DNA from: Achromobacter insolitus
Lineage (GTDB): Bacteria; Pseudomonadota; Gammaproteobacteria; Burkholderiales; Burkholderiaceae_B
NCBI RefSeq assembly: GCF_002209555.1
Contig: NZ_NJIF01000002.1
Coordinates: forward strand, 1-64,000
Direction of reading: 5' to 3'
Length of the DNA: 64,000 nucleotides
The position numbers and the translations under genes were made by a program. Positions 16,189 through 25,414 of the stretch are shown piece after piece. Position 1 is the first letter of the stretch, and every line of letters begins with the position of its first letter. Under the pieces are notes generated by a model, which had not been told where the DNA came from, did not search any database, and saw only the letters and a list, made by a program, of their open reading frames with translations.

Positions 16189-17186
16189 CGGTCGAACAAA
16201 TCCTGCAGGGCAGCCGGATCGCGGGTAAGCGACAAGCCCAGCATCAACAGGATGCGGGCTTTCTGGGGGTTCAAGTCGCGTGCGGCGACGAATCCCAGAC
16301 GGGCGTCGTCCAGCTCGACGTCGCGCGCCACAAACCCGCTGCCAGTGCGGCTGGAGCGCACGACCGCCACGCCGTTGGCCGCGGCGCGGCCAAGGCCTTC
16401 AATGGCGAGATCGGTGGCATTGCCGTCGCCCACTCCGGCAAGCACGATGCCGTCCGCGGCATCGGCGAGGAAATCAATCAGGTCAGCCTGCAGATTGGCG
16501 TACGCATAGACGATATCGACGCGGGGCCAGCCGGCCTTTTCCAGCAATGCGAGTGAAAACTCGCTTTTGTCGGTGTGCGTAGTGGTGTTGCGCGAATAGA
16601 AGAACGGAACTCCGCCATGCATGACGCCCGCGCGGCCCCGATTGGGCGATGCGAAGGCGCACAGCCCCGCGCTGGCGATTTTCTGGATCTCGCGGGCGTA
16701 ATGCACGTCTTCGTTCATGACGACAAGCGGTCCGCGGCCCCGCGCGTCGGGGTGGCGCGCCAGCGCCACGGCGTTGTACAGATTGGCAGGCCCCTCGGCG
16801 CCCAGCGCCGTGGCGGGACGCATGGCGCCCACAAGCACCACGGGCTTGTCATGGGGTATCACCAGGCTCAGGAAGTACGCCGTTTCCTCAAGCGTATCGG
16901 TGCCATGGGTAATGACAATGCCGGCCACCGAAGCGTCTCGGCACAACGCGTCCACGCGTTGCGCCAACGCGCGCCACACGGCATGCGTCATATTCTGGCT
17001 GCCGACGTTGGCGACCTGTTCGGCTCGGATCTCGGCAAGGCCGGCCAGTTGCGGCACGGCGTCCAGCAAGTCGTTGACCGAGAATGAACCTGCCTTGTAG
17101 CCAGCGGCAGTCGCGTTGGCCTGGGCGCCGGCAATCGTGCCGCCCGTCGCCAGTACCGCGATGACAGGCAGCGCGCGGTCAGGCAT
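16182..17186 (-). CDS. L-asparaginase (type II-like)
   Basis: Hydrolyses asparagine to aspartate and ammonia. A product of 334 residues carries both catalytic Thr motifs: VLATGGTIAG at the N terminus and GIVITHGTDTLEETAYF near 90. ATG 17186 is taken; it overlaps the parB stop by 8 bp (ATGCCTGA), which suggests coupled translation at the end of the mnmG-parB operon. There is no clear signal peptide from this start, so a cytoplasmic location is more likely than periplasmic. Confidence 0.9.
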   Translation of the reverse strand: MPDRALPVIAVLATGGTIAGAQANATAAGYKAGSFSVNDLLDAVPQLAGLAEIRAEQVANVGSQNMTHAVWRALAQRVDALCRDASVAGIVITHGTDTLEETAYFLSLVIPHDKPVVLVGAMRPATALGAEGPANLYNAVALARHPDARGRGPLVVMNEDVHYAREIQKIASAGLCAFASPNRGRAGVMHGGVPFFYSRNTTTHTDKSEFSLALLEKAGWPRVDIVYAYANLQADLIDFLADAADGIVLAGVGDGNATDLAIEGLGRAAANGVAVVRSSRTGSGFVARDVELDDARLGFVAARDLNPQKARILLMLGLSLTRDPAALQDLFDRY

Positions 17187-18099
17187 CCACCACCCCGGAC
17201 AGGCCCTGGCGCTCAAGCAGGGAATTCAGGTGTTCCCAGCCGTGGAAATCAATGACGATCTGGCCCTTTTCCTTCGCACCCACCTTCAGCGCGACGCGCG
17301 TGCCCAGGTGGTCGGACAGGGCTTCTTCCAGGCGTGTCAGATCGCGCGAGACCCCATTGGTCTTCTTTTTGGAGACCGCGGAGGACTCCACTTCCTTGGC
17401 GGTCTTGGCGACCAGCTTTTCGGCTTCGCGCACCGACAGGCGGCGCGCGATGATCTGGTTGGCCAGCTGGATCTGCGTGGCGGCATCCACGGCGAGCAGT
17501 GCGCGCGCATGGCCCATGTCTACATCGCCCGCCAACAACATGGTCTGCACGGCCGCGGCCAGGTTCAAGAGGCGCAATAGGTTACTGGTGGCCGAGCGCG
17601 AGCGCCCGATCGCCTGCGCGGCCTGCTCGTGCGTCAAACCGAATTCGTCCAGCAGACGGCGCACGCCCTGCGCCTCTTCAAGCGGATTCAAGTCTTCGCG
17701 CTGGATGTTCTCGATCAGCGCCATGATGGCTGCGTTCTCGTCGGCCACTTCACGCACCAGCACCGGCACTTCCTTCAAGCCAGCCAGCTGGGCCGCGCGA
17801 AAGCGCCGTTCACCGGCGATGATTTCATAGTGGCCGGGCGCAGCTTCGCCCAGTGCCCGCACAAGAATGGGTTGCATGATGCCTTGCGTGCGGATCGATT
17901 CGGCCAATTCGCCCAATGCGCCCTCGTCCATGCGCGTGCGCGGCTGATATTTGCCTGCGCGCATCTTCGAGACGGGCAAGGTGGACGGCGGACCCTCGGG
18001 CTTGGCGGTGGCCTTGCCGATGTTATCGATGGCAGGCGCGTCCGCGCCGAGCAAGGCGTCCAGTCCGCGGCCCAATCCCTTGGGTTTCTTGGTGGCCAT
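17179..18099 (-). CDS. parB: Chromosome-partitioning protein ParB
   Basis: CTP-dependent clamp that loads at parS sites and spreads to form the partition complex. The 306-residue product starts at ATG 18099 behind GAGGA with the typical MATKKPKGLGRGLDALLG. The N domain has QPRTRMDEGALGELAESI, then GHYEIIAGERRFRAAQLAG (CTP/arginine patch), and ENIQREDLNPLEEAQG. The helix-turn-helix is LTHEQAAQAIGRSRSATSNLLRLL. A dimerisation domain closes the protein. Its targets, eight parS sites, lie 4.3-5.7 kb upstream. A GNAT gene separates it from parA. Confidence 0.97.
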   Translation of the reverse strand: MATKKPKGLGRGLDALLGADAPAIDNIGKATAKPEGPPSTLPVSKMRAGKYQPRTRMDEGALGELAESIRTQGIMQPILVRALGEAAPGHYEIIAGERRFRAAQLAGLKEVPVLVREVADENAAIMALIENIQREDLNPLEEAQGVRRLLDEFGLTHEQAAQAIGRSRSATSNLLRLLNLAAAVQTMLLAGDVDMGHARALLAVDAATQIQLANQIIARRLSVREAEKLVAKTAKEVESSAVSKKKTNGVSRDLTRLEEALSDHLGTRVALKVGAKEKGQIVIDFHGWEHLNSLLERQGLSGVVDA

Positions 18100-18142
18100 A
18101 GTTAAATCCTCTTTCCTTCTGTTTTTGTATCCCGAGCCAGGC

Positions 18143-18970
18143 TCAGGCGGCGTCCGTCTGCTCGGCGGGCAGGCGATACCAATACGCGTAACAGTCTTTG
18201 AAACCGTAGCGGCCATACAAGGCGCGCGCGGCTGTGTTCTCCGGCTCCACCTGCAAATAGGCGGTCGTGGCGCCACCGGCGGCGCCTATTGCCAACAAGT
18301 GTTCAATCAGCGCGGCGGCGTAGCCTTTACGCCGCTGCCCTGGATCCGTAACGATGTCGAACAGGCCCAGCAGGTCGCCGTCGCGGACGGCCAGGCCCGC
18401 AGCGACGCACTGCCCCGTCGCGTCCGTTGCCAGCACCGGCGAGATATCCACAGCCAGGCCTTGCAGGCGCGCCCCATGTTCGGCGATGTGCCCGGATTCC
18501 GAGTTGCGCATCGCCCCGACCGCCGCCGCAAAGCGCGCGGTATCGACAATATTGAAAAGCAGATCGCTCCGGGCGCCGGGCCTGGGAGCGAGCGGCGTAA
18601 ACATGACTCGGGTCTCGCCGGTAAGGATATAACCGCGGGACTCCAGTTCGGCGTCGAGGGAAAAATCGGGGCCGATGGAGGTAATGCGCAACACCATGGG
18701 CAAGCCATGACGCGCATACAACGATGAACAATACGCCAGCCGCTCGTCCAAAGGACGTGTGGATAACCCCAGCACATTGATACTGCGCACGCGCTTGGCC
18801 AGCGAAGGCGCGAACCGCACCAGCCAGCCATCATAGAGCACCTGCGAGGCGACCGCCGTCGCGTTCAGCGCTGCTTCTTCCAGACGCGCGCGCAGGCTGT
18901 CGCGCGCATCAACGCGCGGCGTGCCGGAGGCTTGCGATTCAGTCTGGGAAAAGAGCGTGACAGCGGACAT
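18143..18970 (-). CDS. GNAT-family N-acetyltransferase inserted between parA and parB
   Basis: A 275-residue protein with a C-terminal GNAT acetyl-CoA domain: LFDIVTDPGQRRKGYAAALIE is motif A with the pyrophosphate-binding RRKGYA, and YLQVEPENTAARALYGRYGF is motif B. The N-terminal 130 residues resemble a second, degenerate GNAT fold. It lies 9 nt after parA and 43 nt before parB, in the same direction. Substrate unknown. The position suggests it is only carried along in the operon, though an effect on a partition protein cannot be excluded. Confidence 0.85.
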   Translation of the reverse strand: MSAVTLFSQTESQASGTPRVDARDSLRARLEEAALNATAVASQVLYDGWLVRFAPSLAKRVRSINVLGLSTRPLDERLAYCSSLYARHGLPMVLRITSIGPDFSLDAELESRGYILTGETRVMFTPLAPRPGARSDLLFNIVDTARFAAAVGAMRNSESGHIAEHGARLQGLAVDISPVLATDATGQCVAAGLAVRDGDLLGLFDIVTDPGQRRKGYAAALIEHLLAIGAAGGATTAYLQVEPENTAARALYGRYGFKDCYAYWYRLPAEQTDAA

Positions 18971-18979
18971 GGTCGAGGC

Positions 18980-19780
18980 CTACTTCAGGTCCTTCTTCAC
19001 GCGTTCGATCATTTCGGCGCCAAACGAGATATAGGCCTGCGCGCCGCGCGAGCCCCGGTCGTACACCACGCCAGGCATGCCATAGCTGGGCGCTTCGGCC
19101 AGGCGCACGTTGCGCGGCACGACGGTCTTGAAGACCTTGTCGCCGAAGTGCGCCTCGAGCTGCGCGGACACCTGCTGTTGCAAGGTCATGCGCGGATCGA
19201 ACATCACGCGCAGCAGGCCGATGACGCGGAGATCATCGTTGATGTTGCGGTGCACGCGCTTGATGGTGTTGACCAGGTCGGACAGGCCTTCCAGCGCGAA
19301 GTATTCGCACTGCATCGGAATTATGACGCCGTGGGCAGCGGCCAGGCCGTTCAAGGTCAGCAAGGACAGCGTGGGCGGACAATCGATCAGCACGAAGTCG
19401 TACTGGGTAGCGACGGTGTCGATCGCGGCCTTCAATTGCCGCTCGCGCTGCTCCATCTGCACCAGATCGATCTCGGCGCCGGACAGTTCGCGGTTGGCGG
19501 GCAGCACGTCGTAACCGCCCGATTCGGATTTGACACGGGCCTGCTCGATGCTGGATTCGCCGATCAGCACCTGGTACAGGTTCGACTCCAGCGAGTTCTT
19601 GTCGATGCCGCTACCCATCGTCGCATTGCCTTGCGGGTCCAGATCCACCAGCAGCACACGTTGGTTGTGCGTGGCAAGGCCCGCCGCCAGGTTGATGGCG
19701 GTCGTCGTCTTGCCCACACCGCCCTTCTGGTTGGCAATGCAGAAAATGCGGGCGGTGGTGCTGGGGGGTATGTTCTTCAT
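18980..19780 (-). CDS. parA: Chromosome-partitioning ATPase ParA (Soj)
   Basis: Deviant-Walker ATPase that moves ParB-parS complexes over the nucleoid, 266 residues. Walker A KGGVGKTT is at 19-26 with the signature lysine K19. Walker A' DLDPQGNAT and Walker B DFVLIDCPPTLSLLT follow. The start codon overlaps the rsmG stop (ATGA), indicating an operon. The short N terminus without a DNA-binding domain is that of chromosomal ParA. Confidence 0.97.
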   Translation of the reverse strand: MKNIPPSTTARIFCIANQKGGVGKTTTAINLAAGLATHNQRVLLVDLDPQGNATMGSGIDKNSLESNLYQVLIGESSIEQARVKSESGGYDVLPANRELSGAEIDLVQMEQRERQLKAAIDTVATQYDFVLIDCPPTLSLLTLNGLAAAHGVIIPMQCEYFALEGLSDLVNTIKRVHRNINDDLRVIGLLRVMFDPRMTLQQQVSAQLEAHFGDKVFKTVVPRNVRLAEAPSYGMPGVVYDRGSRGAQAYISFGAEMIERVKKDLK

Positions 19781-20466
19781 AGGGTTCCTTGACTACGGCG
19801 CATCCAGATAAGGCAGCGCTCGGCCTGCAATTCAGGCACGCGCAACGGCTGGATGTGATCGACTTGCCATTCTCCGCGCGCATGCAGCGCCTGAATTTCG
19901 TCCTCGGGGACCTTGCCCTTCATGGCGACGAGGGTACCATCGTTGCGTACATGGCGACCTGCGAGTTGCGCAAAATCGTCCAAGGATGCAAAGGCGCGCG
20001 ACGTCACAATATTGCAGTCCGCGGGCGCGAGCGTTTCGATACGGGCGTGGCAGGCCTGCAGGTTGGGCAAAGCCAGTACGCCGCTCATCTGCCGCACGAA
20101 TGCTGTCTTCTTTTCGACCGCGTCCACGCAGGTCACGGACCAATGCGGCCGCATGATCGCCAGGACGACGCCAGGCAGCCCGCCACCCGATCCGACGTCG
20201 TAGACCTTGGCTGGCATCTCGGACGCGCCCAGCGCCTCGCTGAACGGTCCTACGGCGGCCATGCTGTCGAACAGGTGCTGGATCAGCATCTGTTGAGGAT
20301 CGCGGATGGCGGTGAGGTTGTAGGTCCGGTTCCAACGCTGCATCTGGGCCAGATAATTCAGCAGCTTGGCCAGCGCGGCGGCATCGGCCTCCAGCCCCAA
20401 TTGCTCGCATGCGCGAGACAGGCGGCCGGCCATGTCCGCGCCGGCCGTGTCGGTGAGCGCGCTCAT
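19777..20466 (-). CDS. rsmG: 16S rRNA (guanine527-N7)-methyltransferase RsmG
   Basis: SAM-dependent methyltransferase (GidB) for G527 of 16S rRNA, 229 residues. [24 protein letters not shown] is the family signature, [17 protein letters not shown] is the SAM site, and [12 protein letters not shown] follows. The start overlaps the mnmG stop by ATGA and its own stop overlaps parA. Confidence 0.96.
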   Translation of the reverse strand: MSALTDTAGADMAGRLSRACEQLGLEADAAALAKLLNYLAQMQRWNRTYNLTAIRDPQQMLIQHLFDSMAAVGPFSEALGASEMPAKVYDVGSGGGLPGVVLAIMRPHWSVTCVDAVEKKTAFVRQMSGVLALPNLQACHARIETLAPADCNIVTSRAFASLDDFAQLAGRHVRNDGTLVAMKGKVPEDEIQALHARGEWQVDHIQPLRVPELQAERCLIWMRRSQGTL

Positions 20467-22382
20467 GCCGCTTGTTTGCGCGAGCCGTAGTGCAGGCGCT
20501 TCAGATGGATCAGCAGCAATGAAATTGCAGCGGGGGTAACGCCCGAGATACGCGCGGCCTGGCCGATGGTTTCCGGGCGGTGCGCTTTGAGCTTCTGGCG
20601 GACTTCGAACGACAGGCTGGTCACCGCGTCGTAATCGACATCGGTGGGAATCGCCTGCTGTTCATGCGCTATCTGCTTCTGCACTTCGACCTGTTGGCGG
20701 TCGATGTAGCCCGCGTACTTCACCTGGATCTCGACCTGCTCGGCCAGCACGTCATCTTGCACGACACCGGGACCGGCCAGCAGCGAACCGTCGGTGTTAC
20801 GCGCAGCCATCAAGGCTTCATACGAAACATTCGGGCGTTTGAGCAAATCTGCAAGTGAGTACTCACGTTCAATCGCCTTGCCCAACAGAGGTTCAGCAAC
20901 TTCCGCGGGTAGCACACGCGGATTGACCCAGGATGATTTCAGGCGTTCGACTTCGGCAGCCACGGCGTCGCGCTTGCGGTTGAAAGCGTCCCACCGTGCA
21001 TCGTCGACGATTCCCAGCCGACGGCCGATCTCTGTCAGACGCAGATCGGCATTATCTTCGCGCAGGCTCAACCGGTATTCAGCCCGCGAAGTAAACATCC
21101 GGTACGGCTCGGTCACGCCTCGCGTAACCAGGTCGTCTACCAGCACCCCCAGATAAGCTTCGTCACGACGCGGCGTCCACTGCTCGCGGTCTTGGGAAAA
21201 CAACGCGGCATTGACGCCGGCCAGCAATCCTTGAGCAGCCGCTTCTTCATAGCCTGTGGTGCCGTTGATCTGTCCCGCGAAATACAAGCCAGCAATGGCC
21301 TTGGTTTCGAGCGTGCTCTTCAATCCACGTGGATCGAAGTAGTCATATTCAATGGCGTACCCAGGACGCAAGATGTGCGCATTTTCCAGGCCAGGCAAAG
21401 AATGGATCAGGGCCAGCTGCACGTCGAACGGCAGGCTGGTGGACACGCCGTTTGGGTAGACCTCATGGGTGTCCAGCCCTTCGGGCTCCAGGAACACTTG
21501 ATGCGATTCTTTGTCGGCAAAGCGATGGATCTTGTCTTCGATGGACGGACAGTAGCGCGGCCCCACTCCTTCGATCACACCGCTGTACATCGGCGAACGG
21601 TCCAGCCCGCCGCGAATGATGTCGTGGGTCCGGGCGTTTGTGTGCGTAATCCAGCAGGGCAGCTGGCGCGGGTGCATCCCCACGTTGCCCATATACGAAA
21701 ACACGGGGATCGGATCGAGATCGCCAGGCTGCTCTTCGAGGATGCTGTAGTTGATCGAACGGCCATCGATCCGCGGTGGCGTTCCTGTCTTCAGACGACC
21801 CTGCGGCAGCTTGAGCTCCTTCAGGCGCTGGCCTAGTGAGACGGCGGGAGGATCGCCCGCACGGCCGCCCGAATAGTTCTGCAGCCCCACGTGAATCAGG
21901 CCATTCAAGAACGTGCCAGCGGTAAGTACCACGGACTTCGCGCGAAACTTCAGGCCAATCTGGGTTACCGCGCCGACCACGCGGTCACCTTCCACCATCA
22001 GATCTTCGACTGCCTGTTGGAACAACAAGAGGTTCGGTTGATTTTCCAGGCGGCCGCGGATCGCCTTGCGGTACAGCACTCGATCCGCTTGGGCGCGGGT
22101 AGCACGGACCGCAGGCCCCTTGGAGCCGTTCAGGATGCGGAATTGGATACCCGCTTCATCCGTAGCCAAAGCCATGGCGCCGCCCAGAGCGTCGACTTCT
22201 TTGACAAGATGGCCCTTGCCAATCCCACCGATCGAGGGATTGCAAGACATTTGGCCTAGGGTTTCGATGTTGTGCGTCAACAGCAGCGTCTGCGCGCCAG
22301 TGCGGGCAGCAGCCAACGCTGCTTCGGTGCCGGCGTGGCCGCCACCGACGACGATGACATCGAATTCGCGGGGATAGTCCAT
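20463..22382 (-). CDS. mnmG: tRNA uridine-34 5-carboxymethylaminomethyl synthase subunit MnmG (GidA)
   Basis: FAD-dependent partner of MnmE in wobble-uridine modification, 639 residues, normal length. FAD site [17 protein letters not shown] is at 11-27; family signatures [29 protein letters not shown] and the C-terminal [17 protein letters not shown] are present. It is the first gene after the parS/oriC region, so transcription leads away from the likely origin. The partner gene mnmE lies about 15 kb to the right. Confidence 0.97.
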   Translation of the reverse strand: MDYPREFDVIVVGGGHAGTEAALAAARTGAQTLLLTHNIETLGQMSCNPSIGGIGKGHLVKEVDALGGAMALATDEAGIQFRILNGSKGPAVRATRAQADRVLYRKAIRGRLENQPNLLLFQQAVEDLMVEGDRVVGAVTQIGLKFRAKSVVLTAGTFLNGLIHVGLQNYSGGRAGDPPAVSLGQRLKELKLPQGRLKTGTPPRIDGRSINYSILEEQPGDLDPIPVFSYMGNVGMHPRQLPCWITHTNARTHDIIRGGLDRSPMYSGVIEGVGPRYCPSIEDKIHRFADKESHQVFLEPEGLDTHEVYPNGVSTSLPFDVQLALIHSLPGLENAHILRPGYAIEYDYFDPRGLKSTLETKAIAGLYFAGQINGTTGYEEAAAQGLLAGVNAALFSQDREQWTPRRDEAYLGVLVDDLVTRGVTEPYRMFTSRAEYRLSLREDNADLRLTEIGRRLGIVDDARWDAFNRKRDAVAAEVERLKSSWVNPRVLPAEVAEPLLGKAIEREYSLADLLKRPNVSYEALMAARNTDGSLLAGPGVVQDDVLAEQVEIQVKYAGYIDRQQVEVQKQIAHEQQAIPTDVDYDAVTSLSFEVRQKLKAHRPETIGQAARISGVTPAAISLLLIHLKRLHYGSRKQAA

Positions 22383-22435
22383 GATGGGGGGAGGTAAGAG
22401 AGCGTTCGGTGCTCATTATAGAGGCAGGCCTGCCA

Positions 22436-22451
22436 TGTTTCACGTGAAACA
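22436..22451. other. parS site 1
   Basis: Perfect 16-bp palindrome TGTTTCACGTGAAACA, the canonical ParB binding site. Confidence 0.95.
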
Positions 22452-22560
22452 TGCTTCGGCGCAACATGAAAGCGGGAAAGGTCCGATTTGCCGCATATCC
22501 CTGAGGCCAAAGGCTCCCTACCCGTGAATATGTCGGCAATTGCCCCCGCTTTCGATTGCA

Positions 22561-22576
22561 TGTTTCACGTGGAACA
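22561..22576. other. parS site 2 (asymmetric variant)
   Basis: TGTTTCACGTGGAACA, one change from the canonical site in the right arm. Confidence 0.9.
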
Positions 22577-22700
22577 TCACTTGAAGACCGCTTCCTACAA
22601 CCCTTTGAGAGCCGCCAGCGGGCGAGTTGCCACAGTAGGCCATTCTCTGTGCATTCCCTCATATGCTCTTCGCGGAGTGCCCCGTACAGGGCCCGGGCGG

Positions 22701-22716
22701 TGTTTCACGTGAAACA
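22701..22716. other. parS site 3
   Basis: Perfect TGTTTCACGTGAAACA. Confidence 0.95.
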
Positions 22717-23022
22717 TCCCCCACCGATTCCTACGACCACTCGCAGCCCCGACAAGCACGTGAAAACTGCGCACCCCGATGCCTAATATGCCCCCAAGAG
22801 CAGTCTGTGCTCATCGCGAGAGGTAAAGGTTGGTCAGCGGCAACCTTCGCTACCTCGGACGGAATGCCGGGAATAGCCAGCATCAATATGCTGAACCACC
22901 ACGTGAATCTTCCGCCCTGCCGCCGCCACGAAGTCCTGCAAGGGCCATACTCCTCTCGCGGACGTGAGGAATTAGTGGGTCCTGTTAACCCCAATCTCAG
23001 GTGCATCAGACTTCGCTTGCAA

Positions 23023-23038
23023 TGTTCCACGTGAAACA
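23023..23038. other. parS site 4 (asymmetric variant, inverted)
   Basis: TGTTCCACGTGAAACA, the reverse complement of the variant at site 2. Confidence 0.9.
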
Positions 23039-23060
23039 TCGGGTATGCCTGCCTTCCGTA

Positions 23061-23076
23061 GGTTTCACGTGGAACA
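23061..23076. other. parS site 5 (variant)
   Basis: GGTTTCACGTGGAACA, with two changes from the canonical site; the start is 38 bp after the start of site 4. Confidence 0.8.
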
Positions 23077-23130
23077 TCCTGCACGTGGAAACGCGGCGAT
23101 TTCACACTCACGTTGCCCCCGCGACAATCA

Positions 23131-23146
23131 TGTTTCACGTGGAACA
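23131..23146. other. parS site 6 (asymmetric variant)
   Basis: TGTTTCACGTGGAACA, identical to site 2. A decayed half-site (GCACGTGGAAAC) lies about 50 bp before it. Confidence 0.9.
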
Positions 23147-23362
23147 CCGCGGCACGGGGGCACGAAGATTCGGAAATATCGCGCGAGCAGCAGCTCGGCG
23201 AAGGATTCCCGCGACATATCCCGACGCGAAACTTGACTGGACTATGCTGCCCACCTACTCGTCCGCGAAACACGGAATTGCAGTTTTATGAAGATTCATC
23301 CACAAAAAAAACGATTTTCACGGCCCTACCTTACCCCTTACCCAAAACAAGAGCTCTTTTTG

Positions 23363-23378
23363 AGTTTCACGTGAAACA
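23363..23378. other. parS site 7
   Basis: AGTTTCACGTGAAACA; the 14-bp core palindrome is intact and only the outer base differs. Confidence 0.9.
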
Positions 23379-23758
23379 GGCGGTATGACGAACATCGGGA
23401 GGTGACCGGGAAACAATCAAATAAGTGTTCCGGAGCAGAAACCCAAGCGCACCCGGAGATTGCCAAAATTCCGCAAAAGCCGACGGGTGAGACAGCTATC
23501 TCTGCTTGGCCAATGTTCACAAAACTGGCGGAAACCTGAAATCGTCAACCACAACGCATCCCAAAAACACTGTTATCCCCTTGCGCGGACAGCGTGGCGA
23601 CAAACGACCCGAGGGGTCTAAATAAGGAGAAGGAAGGCGGAGTGCCGCTAGAGAGCAAGCCACCAAACGCCATCAACTTTCGTCCGGTTGGAGCCACTCG
23701 AATTCTGCACAGCGTTATCAACAAGCATCGCTGGCCTACACCCCACTTCGTAGCCAGG

Positions 23759-23774
23759 CGTTTCACGTGGAACA
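23759..23774. other. parS site 8 (variant)
   Basis: CGTTTCACGTGGAACA, two changes from canonical. It is the parS site nearest the DnaA-box half of the region; a TTATCCCCA-like sequence follows within 20 bp. Confidence 0.8.
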
Positions 23775-23993
23775 ACTCTGGGGATAAGTTGATTAGCGCC
23801 GCACAACATGGGCGAGAAAAGCAGCGCAACCCCGGCTGGCATGTTGAATGCAAAGATTCATGAAAAACCACAATTGCACAACAAGCTTCCCTATGGCGCC
23901 GATCGATTACAGCTATCTGGCAAGCTGGCCACAACGGGAAGCTCCGCGCTACGGTGTTCCGCTAAAACCATCGCCACAGACCGTGGAAAACTT

Positions 23994-24002
23994 TGTGGAT
24001 AA
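23994..24002 (-). other. Perfect DnaA box in the oriC candidate
   Basis: TTATCCACA on the reverse strand (TGTGGATAA as written). Confidence 0.75.
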
Positions 24003-24805
24003 GATCTGCGCTGGTTTACGTGGAGTATTTAAAACGGGCTGACACGGCGCGGCCATTCTGAAACGGGCCGGGAACTCTAGCGACCAAATAGGATCAAATC
24101 GCGGCTAAATATTAAGCCGGTGAATTGTCCACAGAGCTATCCACGCATGTTCGTCTTGCGGGCCGCCCCTACGCACATCCCGCGTGCCGCTGCATGGATT
24201 ATTTGACCGGACAACTATCTTGCTCCGCCACGGGAAACCACGCCATCATCCTTATGGGTGAGATCGCCCGCGTCCCATCAGGCCATCTGTGGACAACTTG
24301 CCCGCCAAGATCCGCATCCGCGCCGAGCTAAAGACAAGCCTTATGTTGTGGAAGGCACCGCGCGCTTCCCTCCGGCAAGTGGACCTCAAACCGGCAATCC
24401 CGCCCAAGCACCCCATCCTTCCGAGCCTATCCCCATTTCTATCCACAGGCTGACGGGGCCGAATTGGGCGCCAAACGGCGTAATTCTGTGCATAACCGGT
24501 ATGGGGATATCTTTGTGAACAACCACGGGTCTTAGGGCCCCAATAAGGCCGAAGCTACCGAAGCGAATAATCAAGACCGGCCTCAGACTCGGAGCTACAA
24601 GCGCTCGAAAACCCCGTTAAATGCCTGTATTCCCTGGGGAAAGGGCATCTTTGAGCACAACCGGTCGTGAAGGGAAAGGTGAATGGAAGGCCGACGACCA
24701 TATTCGGAAACCGTTCCAATGAAGGTGGGATAACTGTGCAAAACCCAGCCCGGATGCGCAAATTGCTTCATTGCTGAGCATAAAAATACTCATGCCGAGG
24801 AATAA

Positions 24806-24826
24806 TTATCCACAAACTTATCCACG
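24806..24826 (+). other. Tandem DnaA boxes at the right edge of the oriC candidate
   Basis: TTATCCACA (24806-24814) and TTATCCACG (24818-24826), spaced 12 bp start to start, in an AT-rich segment. Confidence 0.75.
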
Positions 24827-24899
24827 GCTGAAAAACATGTTAGTGAATACTAACTATTCATCTGGCGGTGTAGGAAATGCTACCGCCGCCAAATGAAAC

Positions 24900-24930
24900 A
24901 ACGCCCCAGACTGTGGAGTCTTGGGGCGTT
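24900..24930 (-). terminator. Rho-independent terminator of the cold-shock gene
   Basis: A hairpin with arms AACGCCCCA and TGGGGCGTT, followed on the reverse strand by a T-rich stretch, 45 nt past the cold-shock stop. It marks the right end of the oriC region. Confidence 0.75.
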
Positions 24931-24975
24931 GTAGCCAGGTCGAACCTGGCGGACGGGAAATTGGGATTTCCCGAT

Positions 24976-25182
24976 TTAGAGCGGGCGAATTTCGGCCGCT
25001 TGAGGTCCTTTCGGACCATCCTTGACTTCAAATTCGACTTCCTGGCCTTCGTTCAGGCTGCGATAGCCGCGGCCCTGGATGGCGGAAAAGTGTGCGAAAA
25101 CATCGGTGCCACCAACGTCCGGCGTGATGAAACCGTAACCCTTGTCAGCGTTAAACCACTTAACTTTGCCCTTCTGAGCCAT
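24976..25182 (-). CDS. Cold-shock domain protein (CspA family)
   Basis: A 68-residue single-domain nucleic-acid chaperone. RNA-binding motifs RNP1 KGYGFITP and RNP2 VFAHF are present, with the start [11 protein letters not shown] and the end [10 protein letters not shown]. It is transcribed toward the oriC region. The 232-nt gap upstream holds no gene and is AT-rich around 25370-25400; it probably contains the promoter and a long leader, as is common for this family. Confidence 0.96.
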   Translation of the reverse strand: MAQKGKVKWFNADKGYGFITPDVGGTDVFAHFSAIQGRGYRSLNEGQEVEFEVKDGPKGPQAAEIRPL

Positions 25183-25414
25183 TTTTTCTAGCGTCCTGTA
25201 ATTAACTCGAAATGCAATGAATCAAGGACGCCGTGAGAACTGAACGACCGGTAGTAGTACCTGCGTTGCTGCTGCGTTCCCGCCTGCCGCCTAGCTGCAG
25301 AACGAGTCCGCGCGCTGCTTGAATCAACTGCGTAATCAGCATACTCAGCACACATTACAGACTCATATAGTTGTTTACCCCAATGTCGTATTTTTAATAC
25401 TGGATCTCGTTTCG

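Larger units (their letters stand above)
22383..24975. other. Non-coding oriC/parS region between mnmG and the cold-shock gene
   Basis: This 2.6 kb stretch holds no gene I can support; the short frames in it merely translate the parS repeats (FHVKH, VPRET). Its left half (22436-23774) has eight parS sites. Its right half (23.7-24.9 kb) has DnaA boxes: perfect TTATCCACA at 23994-24002 (minus) and 24806-24814, and one-mismatch or variant boxes at 23715, 24125, 24288, 24439, 24487, 24514 and 24818. AT-rich stretches occur near 23290, 24100 and 24780-24865. The arrangement next to mnmG suits a chromosomal origin, as in Escherichia coli and, as I recall, Bordetella. No origin assay is implied. Confidence 0.7.

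Noticed and set aside
22663-23273. Open frames of 123 and 180 codons in the parS region
   Set aside because: Their apparent motifs (FHVKH, VPRET) are translations of the parS sites; no ribosome binding site or similarity supports a gene.
22383-24975. CRISPR array suspected from repeated TTTCACGTG elements
   Set aside because: The repeats are 16-bp palindromes at irregular spacing and match parS; no spacers of even length and no cas genes are present.
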